A stretch of 64,000 nucleotides of DNA, from the NCBI RefSeq assembly GCF_901875635.1, contig NZ_CABFMN010000082.1, positions 1 through 64,000 on the forward strand. Direction: 5' to 3'. The stretch comes from Xylophilus ampelinus. Lineage in GTDB: Bacteria; Pseudomonadota; Gammaproteobacteria; Burkholderiales; Burkholderiaceae_C. The translations under genes and the position numbers were made by a program. Within the stretch, counting starts at the first letter, position 1. Each line of letters opens with the position of its first letter. This document shows positions 9,415-21,345 of the stretch, in pieces. Below the pieces are notes generated by a model. That model was not told where the DNA came from, made no database searches, and saw only the letters and a list, made by a program, of their open reading frames with translations.

Positions 9415-10547
9415 TACAGGAAGGACGACTGCGGGCCCTCGACCTCGTCCGAGGTCCCCGCGTCGGCCCGACGGCGGCGGCCCGCCACGTCACCGTTCTG
9501 TGCGCGCTGGCGCAGCGCGTGTTCCATGACCACCAGGGCCAGCATGGCCTCGGCGATGGGCGTGGCGCGGATGCCCACGCAGGGGTCGTGGCGGCCCTTG
9601 GTCACCACCTCGACCGGGTTGTCGTGCACGTCGACCGACCGCCGCGGGCTGATGATCGAGCTGGTGGGCTTGATGGCGATGCCCACCTCCAGGTCCTGCC
9701 CGGTGCTGATGCCGCCGAGCACCCCGCCCGCGTTGTTGCTCTCGAAACGCCCGCCGGGGCCGATGCCGTCGCCGTGCGTGGTGCCGCGCTGCGTCACGCT
9801 GGCGAAGCCGGCGCCGATCTCGACGCCCTTGACGGCGTTGATGCCCATCATCGCGTAGGCGATGTCGGCATCGAGCTTGTCGAAGAGCGGTTCGCCCAGG
9901 CCCACGGGCACGCTGCTGGCCGTGACGCGGATCCTGGCGCCGCAGGAGTCGCCGGCCTTGCGCAGCGCATCCATGTACGACTCGAGCGGGGCGACGTCGG
10001 CGATGGGTGCGAAGAAGGGGTTGTTCGGGACGTGCTCCCACGAAGCGAACGGGATCTCGATGTCGCCGATCTGCGCCATGCAGCCGCGGAACACGGTGCC
10101 GTACTGCTCGAGCAGCCACTTCTTGGCCACTGCCCCGGCCGCCACCATGGGGGCGGTGAGCCGGGCCGACGAACGGCCGCCGCCGCGCGGGTCGCGGATG
10201 CCGTACTTCTTCCAGTAGGTGTAATCGGCGTGGCCGGGGCGGAACTGCTGCGCGATGGCGCCGTAGTCCTTGCTGCGCTGGTCGGTGTTCTGGATCAGCA
10301 GCGCGATGGGCGTGCCGGTGGTCCTGCCCTCGTACACACCCGAGAGGATCTGCACCGCGTCGGGCTCGTTGCGCTGGGTGACGTGGCGGCTGGTACCGGG
10401 GCGGCGGCGGTCCAGGTCGCCCTGGATGTCAGCCTCCGACAGCGCCATCCCGGGTGGGCAGCCGTCGATGACGCAGCCGATGGCCGGTCCGTGCGACTCG
10501 CCGAAGTTGGTGACGGCGAACAGGGTGCCGAAGGTGTTGCCGCTCAT
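9414..10547 (-). CDS. aroC: chorismate synthase
   Basis: A 377-residue FMN-dependent enzyme that converts 5-enolpyruvylshikimate-3-phosphate to chorismate, the last step of the shikimate pathway. It begins [20 protein letters not shown] and contains [27 protein letters not shown] and the late block [12 protein letters not shown], all family signatures. Length matches the family's usual 360-390 residues. The start is ATG 10547, with no strong Shine-Dalgarno upstream. It is the first gene of a coupled run with the MFS gene. Confidence 0.97.
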   Translation of the reverse strand: MSGNTFGTLFAVTNFGESHGPAIGCVIDGCPPGMALSEADIQGDLDRRRPGTSRHVTQRNEPDAVQILSGVYEGRTTGTPIALLIQNTDQRSKDYGAIAQQFRPGHADYTYWKKYGIRDPRGGGRSSARLTAPMVAAGAVAKKWLLEQYGTVFRGCMAQIGDIEIPFASWEHVPNNPFFAPIADVAPLESYMDALRKAGDSCGARIRVTASSVPVGLGEPLFDKLDADIAYAMMGINAVKGVEIGAGFASVTQRGTTHGDGIGPGGRFESNNAGGVLGGISTGQDLEVGIAIKPTSSIISPRRSVDVHDNPVEVVTKGRHDPCVGIRATPIAEAMLALVVMEHALRQRAQNGDVAGRRRRADAGTSDEVEGPQSSFL

Positions 10548-10634
10548 CGTGGGGTGCCGCAGGCCGGGTGGACATCGCTCATGGCCGCGGATTATCCCAA
10601 CAAAGTCGCGGGCCGCAGGAGCCAGCGGCCGGTC

Positions 10635-11389
10635 TCAGGCGGATGCCCCCGCGTGCCGGTTGCCCAGCCCCAGGTAGGTGTCGATGATGCGGCGGTCGTT
10701 CAGCAGGGCCTGGGCGGGCCCTTGCAATGCCACACTGCCGGTTTCGAGCACGTAGCCCCGGTCGGCCACCTGCAGTGCAGCGCGTGCGTTCTGCTCCACC
10801 AGCAGCACCGACACGCCGTGCGTGCGCAGCGCGCCGACCACCTGCAACACCTCGCGCACCACCAGCGGCGCCAGGCCCAGCGAGGGCTCGTCGAGCATCA
10901 GGAGGCGCGGTCGGGCCATCAGCGCGCGGCCGACGGCGAGCATCTGCCGCTCGCCGCCCGACAGGGTGCTCGCCAGTTGCGTACGCCGTTCCTTCAGGCG
11001 CGGGAAGATGGCGAAGACCTCGTCCATGCGCGCACGCTGGTCGCGCCGGCCGGTGCGCCAGCGGTAGAAGCCGCCCAGCAGCAGGTTGTCCTCGACCGGC
11101 ATCTCGCCGAAGAGCTCGCGGCGCTCGGGCACCAGCGCCACGCCGCGCGCCACCATCGCCTCGACACTGGGGCGCGCGATGCGCTCGCCATCGAATGTGA
11201 CCGCGCCGCGCGAAGGCAGCAGGCCCATCGCCGCGTTGAGCAAGGTGCTCTTGCCGGCGCCGTTCGGGCCGATCACGGTGACGACTTCGCCCTCGTCGAT
11301 GTGCAGCGCGACGCCATGCACCGCCTCCACCGTGCCGTACGCCACATGGAAGTCCTCGAGCGTGAAGAGGCGCCTGGTTTCGGGCGCGC

Positions 11390-11393
<4 letters not shown>
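10635..11393 (-). CDS. livF: branched-chain-type ABC transporter ATP-binding protein LivF
   Basis: A 252-residue ATPase of the HAAT family. Walker A is [13 protein letters not shown] (about residues 41-53), signature LSGGERQMLAVGRAL, Walker B LLMLDEPSLGLAPL. The start overlaps the stop of the upstream fusion gene by four bases (ATGA). It is the last gene of the Liv-type cluster that follows the paa genes. The substrate may be an amino acid or, given the context, an aromatic acid such as phenylacetate; this is inference. Confidence 0.92.
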
Positions 11394-13252
<1,859 letters not shown>

Positions 13253-13289
13253 GCGAGGCTCCCAGCGCGGATGCATGCAGACGTGCCGA

Positions 13290-14318
13290 TCATTCCTCGT
13301 CCTCCACATGCCGGCTGTGCAGCGAGCGCCACCACAGCACGGGAATGATCAGCGTGAACACCAGCACCTCCTTGAAGGCACTGGCCCAGAAGGACGAGAA
13401 GGACTCGAGCTGGCCCACGACCAGGGCGCCCAGCAGCGCCACCGGATAGCTCGCCAGGCCGCCGACGATGGCGGCGACGAAGCCCTTCAGCCCGATGAGG
13501 AAGCCGGTGTCGTAGTACACGGTGGTGATCGGCGCCACGAGCAGCCCCGCCACCGCACCGATCAGCGCTGCCAGCGCGAAGCTGAGGTCGCCCGACAGGT
13601 CGGTGGGAATGCCCATCAGCCGCGCGCCGACGCGGTTCATCGCCACGGCGCGCAGGGCCTTGCCGACGATGGAGCGCTCGAAGAACACGAACATCAGCAC
13701 CACCAGCAGCACCGTGACGCCAACCACGACCAGCGACTGCCCGGCGACCGGGATGCCGCCGATGTCCAGCCGCGCATCGGAGAACGCCGGGGTACGCGAG
13801 CCTTCGGCGCCGAAGAAGAAGAGGCCCAACCCCACCAGCACGCCGTGCAGCGCCACCGACACGATCAGCAGGATCAGCACCTTGGCATGGGCCAGCGGCC
13901 GGTAGGCCAGGCGGTACAGCAGCGGCCCGAGCGGCGTGACCAGCAGCAGCGTGACCAGCGACTGCGCCCAGATCGAGCTCGGCCGGCCCAGCAGCACCGC
14001 GGCGGCCGCGATCCCGGGGAACAGCACCGCCCAGGCAAGCGTGGACTTCCACTCGACCAGGACGCCGCGCCGCGCGCGCCACAGTTCCACCACCAGCACC
14101 ATGGCGGCCAGCGCCACCAGCAGCCACAGCGTGCCTGGCACCTTGCCGGCACCCAATGCCGCCATCGACAGGGCGCCGAAAGCCACCAGTTCGCCCTGCG
14201 GGATGAAGATCACCCGCGTGACCGAGAACACCAGCACCAGCGCCAGCGCCATCAGCGCGTAGATCGCGCCGTTGACGATGCCGTCCTGCCCGAGCAGCAG
14301 GGCGATCTGAAGATCCAT
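13290..14318 (-). CDS. livH: branched-chain-type ABC permease LivH
   Basis: A 342-residue integral membrane protein of the LivH family. It begins with the typical [32 protein letters not shown] arrangement, where the loop [13 protein letters not shown] follows the first helix, and later has [24 protein letters not shown], the conserved coupling region. Together with the LivM half of the next gene it would form the translocation pore. It lies 37 bp upstream of the fusion gene and 91 bp downstream of the binding protein gene. Confidence 0.92.
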   Translation of the reverse strand: MDLQIALLLGQDGIVNGAIYALMALALVLVFSVTRVIFIPQGELVAFGALSMAALGAGKVPGTLWLLVALAAMVLVVELWRARRGVLVEWKSTLAWAVLFPGIAAAAVLLGRPSSIWAQSLVTLLLVTPLGPLLYRLAYRPLAHAKVLILLIVSVALHGVLVGLGLFFFGAEGSRTPAFSDARLDIGGIPVAGQSLVVVGVTVLLVVLMFVFFERSIVGKALRAVAMNRVGARLMGIPTDLSGDLSFALAALIGAVAGLLVAPITTVYYDTGFLIGLKGFVAAIVGGLASYPVALLGALVVGQLESFSSFWASAFKEVLVFTLIIPVLWWRSLHSRHVEDEE

Positions 14319-14336
14319 GTCGGTTCGCTCGCAAAG

Positions 14337-14351
14337 GGCCGCAGCGCGGCC
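14337..14351 (-). terminator. possible attenuating hairpin between binding protein and livH
   Basis: GGCCGC, AGC, GCGGCC form a short GC hairpin in the 91-bp gap after the binding protein gene. On the minus strand it is followed by CTTTG only. Such hairpins often stabilise the upstream mRNA so that the binding protein is made in excess over the permeases. This role is inferred. Confidence 0.3.
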
Positions 14352-14409
14352 GGATACAGGAAGGCGACCGGCCCTCTTTCGGAAGGCACGGCCGCCAGGC
14401 TGGGGAGGC

Positions 14410-15561
14410 TCAGTTCGGCAGGTACTTCCAGGCGCCGTTCTGGATGGTGACCATCACGCGAGCCCGGCTGTCCAGGCCCAGGTGGTCGGTCGGCGTCATG
14501 CTGAACACGCCGTGCGCGCCAGCGACTTCCTTGACCTGCTCCAGCGCGTCGCGCAGGGCGGCGCGGAACTCGGGCGTGCCGGGCTGCGCCTTCTTCAGCG
14601 CCTCGGGCACGGCCGCCTGCAGGATCAGGCCGGCGTCCCAGGCGTGGCCGCCGAAGGTGGCGGCGGAGCCCTTGCCGTTGGCGCCCTCATAGGCGGCCAC
14701 ATAGGCCAGTGCCGACTTCTTCACCGGGTTCGAATCGGGCAACTGATCGGCCACCAGCATCGGCCCGGCCGGCAGGATGGTGCCCTCGACGTCCTTGCCG
14801 CCCACGCGCAGGAAGTCGTTGTTGGCGACGCCATGCGTCTGGTAGATCTTGCCTTTATAGCCGCGCTCGACCAGCGTCTTCTGCGGCAGCGCCGCCGGCG
14901 TGCCCGAGCCCGCGACCAGCACCGCATCGGGGTTGGCCGACATGATCTTCAGGGCCTGGCCCGTGACCGAGGTGTCGGTGCGCGAATAGCGCTCGTTGGC
15001 CACCAGTTTGATGTTCTTGGCCGCTGCGGCCTTAGAGAACACGTCGTACCAGCCTTCGCCGTAGGCATCGGAGAAGCCGACGAAGGCCACCGATTTCACG
15101 CCCTTGGCGGCCATGTAGTCGACGATGGCCTGGGCCATCATGCCGTCGTTCTGCGGCGTCTTGAAGACCCACTTCTTCTTGTCGTCCATGGGCTCGATGA
15201 TCCGGGCCGACGCTGCGAGCGTGATCATGGGCGTCTTGCCTTCGGCGACGACATCGATCATGGCCAGCGAGTTGGGCGTCACGCTCGACCCGATGACCAC
15301 GTCGGCCTTGCTCTCGGTGATGAGCTTGCGGGTGTTGTTGACCGCCGTCGTGGTGTCGCTCGCGTCGTCGAGCACCACGTAGTTGACCTTCTGCCCGCCG
15401 ATGGTCTTGGGCATCAGCGCGATGGTGTTCTTCTGCGGGATGCCGAGCGATGCGGCCGGGCCGGTGGTCGACAGCGTGACGCCGACGGTGAGGTCGGCCC
15501 AGGACAGGCCGGCTGCGCAGGCCAGCGCCACGGCGGCCAGGGCTTGGATCTTGAACTTCAT
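14410..15561 (-). CDS. periplasmic LivK-type substrate-binding protein
   Basis: A 383-residue Peripla_BP_6 protein. Residues 1-22 are a signal peptide ([22 protein letters not shown]). The mature protein starts [19 protein letters not shown], the standard ligand loop of this family. Later segments include [12 protein letters not shown] and [17 protein letters not shown] 15561 is preceded by AAGGAGACGCAACC; the upstream frame to 15597 is not needed. It is the first gene of the Liv-type set and lies 79 bp downstream of the TetR gene, with an AT-rich gap that could hold its own promoter. Binding of phenylacetate or a related aromatic acid is suggested only by context. Confidence 0.92.
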   Translation of the reverse strand: MKFKIQALAAVALACAAGLSWADLTVGVTLSTTGPAASLGIPQKNTIALMPKTIGGQKVNYVVLDDASDTTTAVNNTRKLITESKADVVIGSSVTPNSLAMIDVVAEGKTPMITLAASARIIEPMDDKKKWVFKTPQNDGMMAQAIVDYMAAKGVKSVAFVGFSDAYGEGWYDVFSKAAAAKNIKLVANERYSRTDTSVTGQALKIMSANPDAVLVAGSGTPAALPQKTLVERGYKGKIYQTHGVANNDFLRVGGKDVEGTILPAGPMLVADQLPDSNPVKKSALAYVAAYEGANGKGSAATFGGHAWDAGLILQAAVPEALKKAQPGTPEFRAALRDALEQVKEVAGAHGVFSMTPTDHLGLDSRARVMVTIQNGAWKYLPN

Positions 15562-15640
15562 GGTTGCGTCTCCTTGGGTTTGAGCGGAAGCGGACAATAA
15601 TTTAATAAGTTAAATATCTGCCTGGAATAGATTGAAACAC

Positions 15641-16264
15641 CTAGACACTTGACGACGCCGCGAGTTCCGGCGCCTTGACGGCCGGCAGGCCGCCAAGGAA
15701 CAGGTCGGCCACCACCAGCGCCATGTCCTCGTAGTCCAGGGGCCCCTCGGGCTTCATCCAGGTGAACATCCAGTTGATCATTCCGAAGAGCAGCATGGTC
15801 AGCGGCATGCCCATCACGGTGCTTCCCAGGTCGGGCCGCAGCGCGACCACCGCCTGCGCGAATCCCCGCACCACGGCACGCTCCTGGTCCAGCACGCGCT
15901 GGCGGTCCTCCGGCTCGAGGAACTTGACGTCCTCGGTCAGCACACGGTGCGCACTTTGCGCGGTGGCGTACTCGCGCACCAGGCTCAGGATCAGCTCGCG
16001 CATGCGGGCCTCGGGGCCGAGCCCGCGTGCGGCGACCTCCTCCACGATGGCCGCCAGCCGGGTGACGTGCGCCTCGGCGATGCTCACCAGCAGCGTGTAC
16101 TTGTCCTTGTAGTAGTGGTAGAGCGTGGCCTTCGACAGACCGCAGGCCTCGGCCACCTGGTTCATGGACGTGGCGGGGTAGCCGCGCCGCGCGAACAGCA
16201 GGCCGGCCTGCTCCAGGATCATCTCGCGCTGGTCGTCGTAGCCCGCCGCCCGTCCTCTGGCCAT
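15641..16264 (-). CDS. paaR: TetR family regulator, probable PaaR
   Basis: A 207-residue repressor. The N-terminal helix-turn-helix (about residues 12-60) reads ILEQAGLLFARRGY, then MNQVAEACGLSKATLYHYYKDK. The C-terminal part fits the TetR_C group seen in aromatic and fatty-acid regulators. It starts 12 bp after paaE and is most likely co-transcribed with the paa genes. Acyl-CoA-responsive TetR repressors (PaaR) control paa genes in betaproteobacteria; the ligand there is phenylacetyl-CoA. The likely target is the palindrome at 22645-22656. Confidence 0.8.
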   Translation of the reverse strand: MARGRAAGYDDQREMILEQAGLLFARRGYPATSMNQVAEACGLSKATLYHYYKDKYTLLVSIAEAHVTRLAAIVEEVAARGLGPEARMRELILSLVREYATAQSAHRVLTEDVKFLEPEDRQRVLDQERAVVRGFAQAVVALRPDLGSTVMGMPLTMLLFGMINWMFTWMKPEGPLDYEDMALVVADLFLGGLPAVKAPELAASSSV

Positions 16265-16276
16265 CTGCGTGCTCCT

Positions 16277-17362
16277 TCAGCGTTCGTCGAAGGACAGCAC
16301 CACGCGTTCCGTCGTCGGATGCGCCTGGCAGGTCAGCACGAAGCCGGCCGCCACCTCGGCCTTGTCGAGCGCGAAGTTGCGCTCCATGCGCACATCGCCC
16401 TCGATGACCTTGGCGCGGCAGGTGCCGCACACGCCCGAGGTGCACGAGTACGGCACCTCCAGCCCCGCGGCCGAGGCGCAGTCCAGGATGCTCGGCTGGT
16501 CGCGCAGGAACTCGATCTCGCGGCGCAGGCCGTCGCGCACGATGACCACCTTGGCGCGCTCGGCATCGCCCGGCCGCGCCTCGTGCATCACGGCGCCCAC
16601 CGGCGCTGCAGCCGGCTGCGCGATGCCGAAGCGCTCGATGTGGATCGCCGAATCGGGCACGCCCGCGGCGCGCAAGGCGGCCTCCGCCTCGTCGTTCATC
16701 TGGAACGGGCCGCAGATGTAGGCATGGTCGATGCTCCACGCCGGCACCAGCGTGGCCAGGAACTCGCCCAGCTTGGCGCAGTCGAGGAAGCCCATGTTGA
16801 TCGGCGCATCCGTGTGCTCGTCCGAGAACACGTGGTGCAGCACCAGCCGCGTGAGGTACCGGTTCTTCAGGTCTTCCAGCTCCTCCTTGAACATGGTGGA
16901 GCGCAGCTGGCGGTTGCCGTAGATAAGCGTGAAGCGGCTGCCGGGTTCGCGCGCCAGCACGGTCTTCATGATCGACAGGATGGGCGTGATGCCGCTGCCG
17001 CCCGCGATGCCCAGGTGGTGCCGCCGCTCGTCAGGCGCCAGTGGCACGTGGAAGCGGCCCTGCGGCGCCATGACGCTGATCTCGTCGCCGGGCCGGAGCG
17101 CCTCGTTGATCCAGTTCGAGAACACGCCGCCGCGCACCTTGCGCACGCCCACGCGCAGCACGCCGTCGTCGACGCCGGCGCAGATCGAGTAGGAGCGCCG
17201 CAGGTCCTGCCCCTCGATCCGCTTGCGCAGCGTGAGGTACTGGCCCTGGGTGAAGCCGAAGGTGTCGCGCAGCTCGGGCGGCACCTCGAAGCTGACGATG
17301 ACGGCTTCCTGGGTGTCCGGCTCCACGGCCTGGACTTTGAGCGAATGAAACAGGGTGCTCAT
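16277..17362 (-). CDS. paaE: phenylacetyl-CoA epoxidase reductase subunit PaaE
   Basis: A 361-residue electron-transfer protein that passes electrons from NADPH via FAD and a [2Fe-2S] cluster to the PaaA/PaaC oxygenase. The FAD motif RRSYSICAG lies near residue 53, the NAD(P) site GGSGITPILS near 121. The plant-type ferredoxin domain at the C-terminus has the cysteines of SCTSGVCGTC plus a final Cys in FVLTCQAHP. ATG 17362 overlaps the stop of paaD by four bases. The open frame extends to 17791 but only through paaD in another frame. Confidence 0.95.
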   Translation of the reverse strand: MSTLFHSLKVQAVEPDTQEAVIVSFEVPPELRDTFGFTQGQYLTLRKRIEGQDLRRSYSICAGVDDGVLRVGVRKVRGGVFSNWINEALRPGDEISVMAPQGRFHVPLAPDERRHHLGIAGGSGITPILSIMKTVLAREPGSRFTLIYGNRQLRSTMFKEELEDLKNRYLTRLVLHHVFSDEHTDAPINMGFLDCAKLGEFLATLVPAWSIDHAYICGPFQMNDEAEAALRAAGVPDSAIHIERFGIAQPAAAPVGAVMHEARPGDAERAKVVIVRDGLRREIEFLRDQPSILDCASAAGLEVPYSCTSGVCGTCRAKVIEGDVRMERNFALDKAEVAAGFVLTCQAHPTTERVVLSFDER

Positions 17363-17889
17363 AGAGGCTTGAAATATTCGAAGGGCTCGCGGCAAGCGAC
17401 GCAGCGGTACAGCGACTTGCACGCGGTCGACCCGAAGGCCGACAGGCGCTCGGTGCGCTCGCTGCCGCAGCGCGGGCAGGCCACCGCGGGCACCGCCGCA
17501 CGGCGGCCGACGATGCGGATGGGCACGCCCTCCCCCGCCGCGGCCGCGCCCGGCGGCGCGATGCCGTATTCGCGCAGCTTGCGGCGGCCATCGGCGCTGA
17601 TCCAGTCGGTGGTCCAGGCGGGTGCACGCTGCAGCGTGGCCCGCGCCGGCCCCAGTCCGGCGGCGGCCAGCGCATCGAGCACGCTCTGCTCGATGACCTC
17701 CGTCGCCGGGCAGCCGGAGTAGGTCGGCGTCAGCACCACCTCGAGCGCATCGCCGCATTCGCGCACGTCGCGCACGATGCCCAGGTCGCACACCGACAGC
17801 GCCGGCACCTCGGGGTCAGGCACCTCGGCCAGCACCGCCCAGGCGCGCTCGACGCGCGCCGAGGCCTGCTCGACCGGCACAGCCGTCAC
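17359..17889 (-). CDS. paaD: PaaD, Fe-S assembly factor for phenylacetyl-CoA epoxidase
   Basis: A 176-residue protein. The N-terminal part is a MIP18/DUF59 domain: VPDPEVPALSVCDLGIVRDV and TPTYSGCPATEVIEQSV. The C-terminal third is a zinc-ribbon-like segment, CPRCGSERTE then YRCVACREPFEYF, as in other PaaD/PaaJ proteins. PaaD is thought to help mature the oxygenase complex. GTG 17889 gives a GTGA overlap with the end of paaC; a second GTG at 17892 is possible. It overlaps paaE by four bases. Confidence 0.92.
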   Translation of the reverse strand: MTAVPVEQASARVERAWAVLAEVPDPEVPALSVCDLGIVRDVRECGDALEVVLTPTYSGCPATEVIEQSVLDALAAAGLGPARATLQRAPAWTTDWISADGRRKLREYGIAPPGAAAAGEGVPIRIVGRRAAVPAVACPRCGSERTERLSAFGSTACKSLYRCVACREPFEYFKPL

Positions 17890-18659
17890 CACACGCCCCC
17901 CGGGTAGGCGCGCTGCAGGTGCTGCATCTCCGCCAGGATGAAGCCCATGTGCTCGCTGTGCACACCGCGCTTGCCGGTGCTCAGGAACTTGGAGGCAGCA
18001 GGCACGGGCAAGTCCGCCTCGGCCAGTACCTCGGCCATCTGCGATTCCCATTCGGCGCGCAGCTCGCTCCAGCGCGGCCCGAGGCCGCTGTCCGCCGCTG
18101 CCTCGTCCACCGCGTCGTCGGCGAAGAACTCGGCCGCATAGGGCCAAGCCGTGTCGAGCGCGGCCAGCATGCGGCGGCGCGACTCGGCCGTGCCGTCGCC
18201 CAGGCGCACCACCCAGTCGGCCGAATGCTGCTGGTGATAGCGCGCCTCCTTCACGGCCTTGGCGGCGATGGCTGCCAGTTCGGGATCCGACGAGGCCTGC
18301 AGCCGCGTCCACAGCAGCCGGAAGAAGGTGGCGGCCATCGCGTTGCGCAGCACGGTGAAGGCGAAGTCCCCGCGCGGCAGTTCGACCAGCGTGGCGTTGC
18401 GGTAGTCGCGCTCCTCGCGCAGGAAGGCGAGCTGGTCCTCGTCATGGCCCGCGCCCTCGGTGGCGCCGGCATGCGAGAGCACGGCACGCGCCTGGCCCAC
18501 GAGGTCGAGCGCCATGTTGGCCAGGGCGATGTCTTCCTCCAGCACCGGCGCATGGCCGGTCCATTCGCCCAGGCGCTGCGCGAGGATCAGCGCGGTGTCG
18601 CCGATGCGCAGCAGGTACTGCGTGGCGAGGTCGTCGGCGACGGCGATCGATGGCTGCAT
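17886..18659 (-). CDS. paaC: phenylacetyl-CoA epoxidase subunit PaaC
   Basis: A 257-residue structural partner of PaaA in the ring 1,2-epoxidase. It is a ferritin-like helical protein: LRIGDTALILAQRLGEWTG at the start, EDIALANMALDLVGQAR, and KEARYHQQHSADWV. PaaC lacks the full di-iron ligand set of PaaA, as known for the family. ATG 18659 has GAGGA about ten bases upstream. It overlaps paaD at its stop and follows paaB after 13 bp. Confidence 0.95.
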   Translation of the reverse strand: MQPSIAVADDLATQYLLRIGDTALILAQRLGEWTGHAPVLEEDIALANMALDLVGQARAVLSHAGATEGAGHDEDQLAFLREERDYRNATLVELPRGDFAFTVLRNAMAATFFRLLWTRLQASSDPELAAIAAKAVKEARYHQQHSADWVVRLGDGTAESRRRMLAALDTAWPYAAEFFADDAVDEAAADSGLGPRWSELRAEWESQMAEVLAEADLPVPAASKFLSTGKRGVHSEHMGFILAEMQHLQRAYPGGVW

Positions 18660-18672
18660 GTCAGTGCCGTCC

Positions 18673-18978
18673 TCACATATGGTCGACCGCGCCGGGCAGT
18701 CGGTAGAAGGTCGGGTGGCGGTACACCTTGTCTTCCATCGGGTCGAAGTACATGTCCTTGTCGCCCGGGTCGCTGGCCACGATCTGGTCGGCGCGCACCA
18801 CCCACACGCTGGTGCCCTCCTGCCGGCGCGTGTAGACGTCGCGCGCCAGTTGGATCGCCATCTTGGGGTCGGCCGCATGCAGGCTGCCGCAGTGCTTGTG
18901 GTCCAGGCCGGCCTTGGTCCTCACAAAGACCTCCCATAGAGGCCATTCGGCGCCTTCGGGTTTCGCTTGCTCGTTCAT
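18673..18978 (-). CDS. paaB: phenylacetyl-CoA epoxidase subunit PaaB
   Basis: A 101-residue small subunit that bridges PaaAC heterodimers. It shows [20 protein letters not shown], the PaaB signature, then the helix [16 protein letters not shown] and the end [15 protein letters not shown]. Length matches the family's usual 90-100 residues. ATG 18978 overlaps the paaA stop by four bases (ATGA). A longer frame upstream to 19350 lies within paaA in another frame. Confidence 0.95.
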   Translation of the reverse strand: MNEQAKPEGAEWPLWEVFVRTKAGLDHKHCGSLHAADPKMAIQLARDVYTRRQEGTSVWVVRADQIVASDPGDKDMYFDPMEDKVYRHPTFYRLPGAVDHM

Positions 18979-19985
18979 GCGGCCTCCTCGAATCGTTGCT
19001 GTTGCTTCTCGGCGTGGGCCAGCGCGGCCTCGCGCACCCAGGCGCCGTCGTCCCAGGCCTTCACCCGCGCGGCCAGGCGCTCGCGGTTGCAGGGGCCGTC
19101 GCCGGCGATGACGTTCCAGAACTCGTCCCAGTCGATGGCGCCGAAGTCGTGGTGCTGGCGCTCCTCGTTCCACTTCAGGTCGGGATCGGGCAAGGTGACG
19201 CCCAGCACCTTCGCTTGTTCGACCGCGGCGTCGACGAACTTCTGGCGCAGCTCGTCGTTCGAGATGCGCTTGATGCCCCAGCGCATGGACTGCGCCGAGT
19301 TGGGCGACTGGTCGTCCGGCGGGCCGAACATCATCACCGAGGGCCACCACCAGCGGTTGACGGCGTCCTGCACCATCGCCTTCTGCGCCTGGGTGCCGTG
19401 CTGCATCATGGTCAACAGGCTCTCGAAGCCCTGGCGCTGATGGAAGCTCTCCTCGCGACAGATGCGCACCATCGCGCGCGCGTAGGGCGCATAGGAGCAG
19501 CGGCAGATGGGCACCTGGTTCATGATCGCGGCGCCGTCAACCAGCCAGCCGATGGCACCGACGTCGGCCCAGGTGAGCGTCGGGTAGTTGAAGATCGAGC
19601 TGTACTTGGCCTTGCCGGTGTGCAGCGCATGCAGCATCTCGTCGCGCGAGGTGCCCAGCGTCTCGGCCGCGGCGTAGAGGTACAGGCCGTGGCCGCCCTC
19701 GTCCTGCACCTTGGCGAGCAGGATCGCCTTGCGCTTGAGCGTCGGCGCGCGGCTGATCCAGTTGCCCTCGGGCAGCATGCCCACGATCTCGGAATGCGCA
19801 TGCTGGCTGATCTGCCGCACCAGCGTCTTGCGGTAGTGGTCGGGCATCCAGTCCTTGGCCTCGATGAAGGCGCCGTCGTCGATGCGCGCGTCGAAGCGCG
19901 CCTCCAGCATCGCCTGCTCGGCCGAACGCACCGGCTTGCGGTCCTCGGCGTCCTTGCCGAGCGTGTCCATGGCTTGGGTGTACAT
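18975..19985 (-). CDS. paaA: phenylacetyl-CoA epoxidase catalytic subunit PaaA
   Basis: A 336-residue di-iron oxygenase that inserts one oxygen into the aromatic ring of phenylacetyl-CoA to form the 1,2-epoxide. The di-iron ligands lie in [13 protein letters not shown] (first E..H pair) and [12 protein letters not shown] (second EExxH). ATG 19985 is preceded by AAGGAGTTGACG. It is the first of the five epoxidase genes in the coupled order paaABCDE. Confidence 0.96.
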   Translation of the reverse strand: MYTQAMDTLGKDAEDRKPVRSAEQAMLEARFDARIDDGAFIEAKDWMPDHYRKTLVRQISQHAHSEIVGMLPEGNWISRAPTLKRKAILLAKVQDEGGHGLYLYAAAETLGTSRDEMLHALHTGKAKYSSIFNYPTLTWADVGAIGWLVDGAAIMNQVPICRCSYAPYARAMVRICREESFHQRQGFESLLTMMQHGTQAQKAMVQDAVNRWWWPSVMMFGPPDDQSPNSAQSMRWGIKRISNDELRQKFVDAAVEQAKVLGVTLPDPDLKWNEERQHHDFGAIDWDEFWNVIAGDGPCNRERLAARVKAWDDGAWVREAALAHAEKQQQRFEEAA

Positions 19986-20003
19986 CGTCAACTCCTTGAG
20001 GGT

Positions 20004-21320
20004 TCAGCGCGCCTTCGCACGCTGGTCGAACACGCGGCGGGCCTTGCCGGTCAGCGTGCGCTCGATGGCATCGGGCGGCAGCACGCTGACCACGGTGCTG
20101 ATGCCCACCAGGGTCTTGATGCGCTGCTGCACCCAGGAGGCGATCTCGCTCACGGGCGCGGCGGCAGCGCCTTCGGGCTGCAGCTCGCAGCGCACTTCGA
20201 CCTCGTCCAGGTGGCCTTCGCGCCGCACCTGCAGCTGGTACTGGCCCGAGAGCTGAGGGTGCGCCAGCACGATCTCCTCGATCTGCGTAGGAAAGACGTT
20301 CACGCCGCGGATGATGAGCATGTCGTCGCTGCGGCCGACGATCTTGCCCATGCGCCGGAAGGCGCGCGAGGTGGGCGGCAGCAGCCGCGTGAGATCGCGC
20401 GTGCGGTAGCGCACGATGGGCAGGGCTTCCTTGGTGAGGGTGGTGAAGACCAGTTCGCCCTCCTCGCCGTCGGGCAGCACCTCGCCCGTGTCGGGGTCGA
20501 TGATCTCGGGGTAGAAGTGGTCTTCCCAGATCACCGGGCCGTCCTTCGATTCGATGCATTCGCTCGCCACGCCGGGGCCCATCACTTCCGAGAGCCCGTA
20601 GATGTCGACCGCGTCGATGCCGGCCCTGGCCTCGATCTCCCGGCGCATGGCCTCGGTCCAGGGCTCGGCGCCGAAGATGCCGACCTTCAGCGAAGACTCG
20701 CGCGCGTCGAGGCCCTGCCGCGCGAACTCCTCGACGATGACCTGCATGTAGCTGGGCGTGACCATGATGATCGAGGGCTGCAGGTCGCGGATGAGCTGCA
20801 CCTGCTTCTCGGTCTGGCCTCCCGACATCGGGATGACGGTGCAGCCCAGCCGCTCGGCGCCGTAGTGCGCACCCAGGCCGCCGGTGAAGAGGCCGTAGCC
20901 GTACGAGACATGGACGAGGTCGCCCGCGCGCCCGCCCGCAGCACGGATGGAGCGGGCCACCAGGTCGGCCCAGCGGTCGATGTCGCCCTGCGTGTAGCCC
21001 ACCACCGTCGGCTTGCCAGTGGTGCCCGAGGAGGCATGGATGCGCGCAAGCTGCTCGCGCGGCACGGCCAGCAGGCCGAAGGGGTAGTTGTCGCGCAGGT
21101 CGCTCTTGACGGTGAACGGGAACTTCGACAAGTCCGACAGGTGCTTCAGGTCGGACGGGTGCACACCCTTTGCGTCGAAGGCGCGGCGGTAGTGCGGCAC
21201 GTTCTCGTAGGCATGCGCGAGCGTGGCGCGCAGCCGCGTGAGCTGCAGGGCCGCGATCTCGTCGCGGCTGGCGGTCTCGATCGGCTCCAAGTCGCCGGGG
21301 GCGGGGCGCTTGACGGGCAT
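20004..21320 (-). CDS. paaK: phenylacetate-CoA ligase
   Basis: A 438-residue ATP-dependent acyl-CoA synthetase of the ANL superfamily. It activates phenylacetate to phenylacetyl-CoA, the first committed step and the source of the regulator's effector. Visible motifs are the P-loop-like HASSGTTGKPTVVGYTQG (about residues 95-112), DIYGLSEVMGPG, and near the C-terminus GRSDDMLIIRGVNVFPTQIEE. ATG 21320 follows AAGGAGACATCCC. It sits 18 bp upstream of paaA. Confidence 0.96.
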   Translation of the reverse strand: MPVKRPAPGDLEPIETASRDEIAALQLTRLRATLAHAYENVPHYRRAFDAKGVHPSDLKHLSDLSKFPFTVKSDLRDNYPFGLLAVPREQLARIHASSGTTGKPTVVGYTQGDIDRWADLVARSIRAAGGRAGDLVHVSYGYGLFTGGLGAHYGAERLGCTVIPMSGGQTEKQVQLIRDLQPSIIMVTPSYMQVIVEEFARQGLDARESSLKVGIFGAEPWTEAMRREIEARAGIDAVDIYGLSEVMGPGVASECIESKDGPVIWEDHFYPEIIDPDTGEVLPDGEEGELVFTTLTKEALPIVRYRTRDLTRLLPPTSRAFRRMGKIVGRSDDMLIIRGVNVFPTQIEEIVLAHPQLSGQYQLQVRREGHLDEVEVRCELQPEGAAAAPVSEIASWVQQRIKTLVGISTVVSVLPPDAIERTLTGKARRVFDQRAKAR

Positions 21321-21345
21321 GGGATGTCTCCTTGATGTCTTGGTT

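Noticed and set aside
17919..21335. 1138-codon open frame on the plus strand opposite paaA-paaK
   Set aside because: It lies antisense to paaC, paaB, paaA and paaK, which have full motif sets. Its composition (His, Arg, Ala, Gly-rich) is typical of a high-GC shadow frame.
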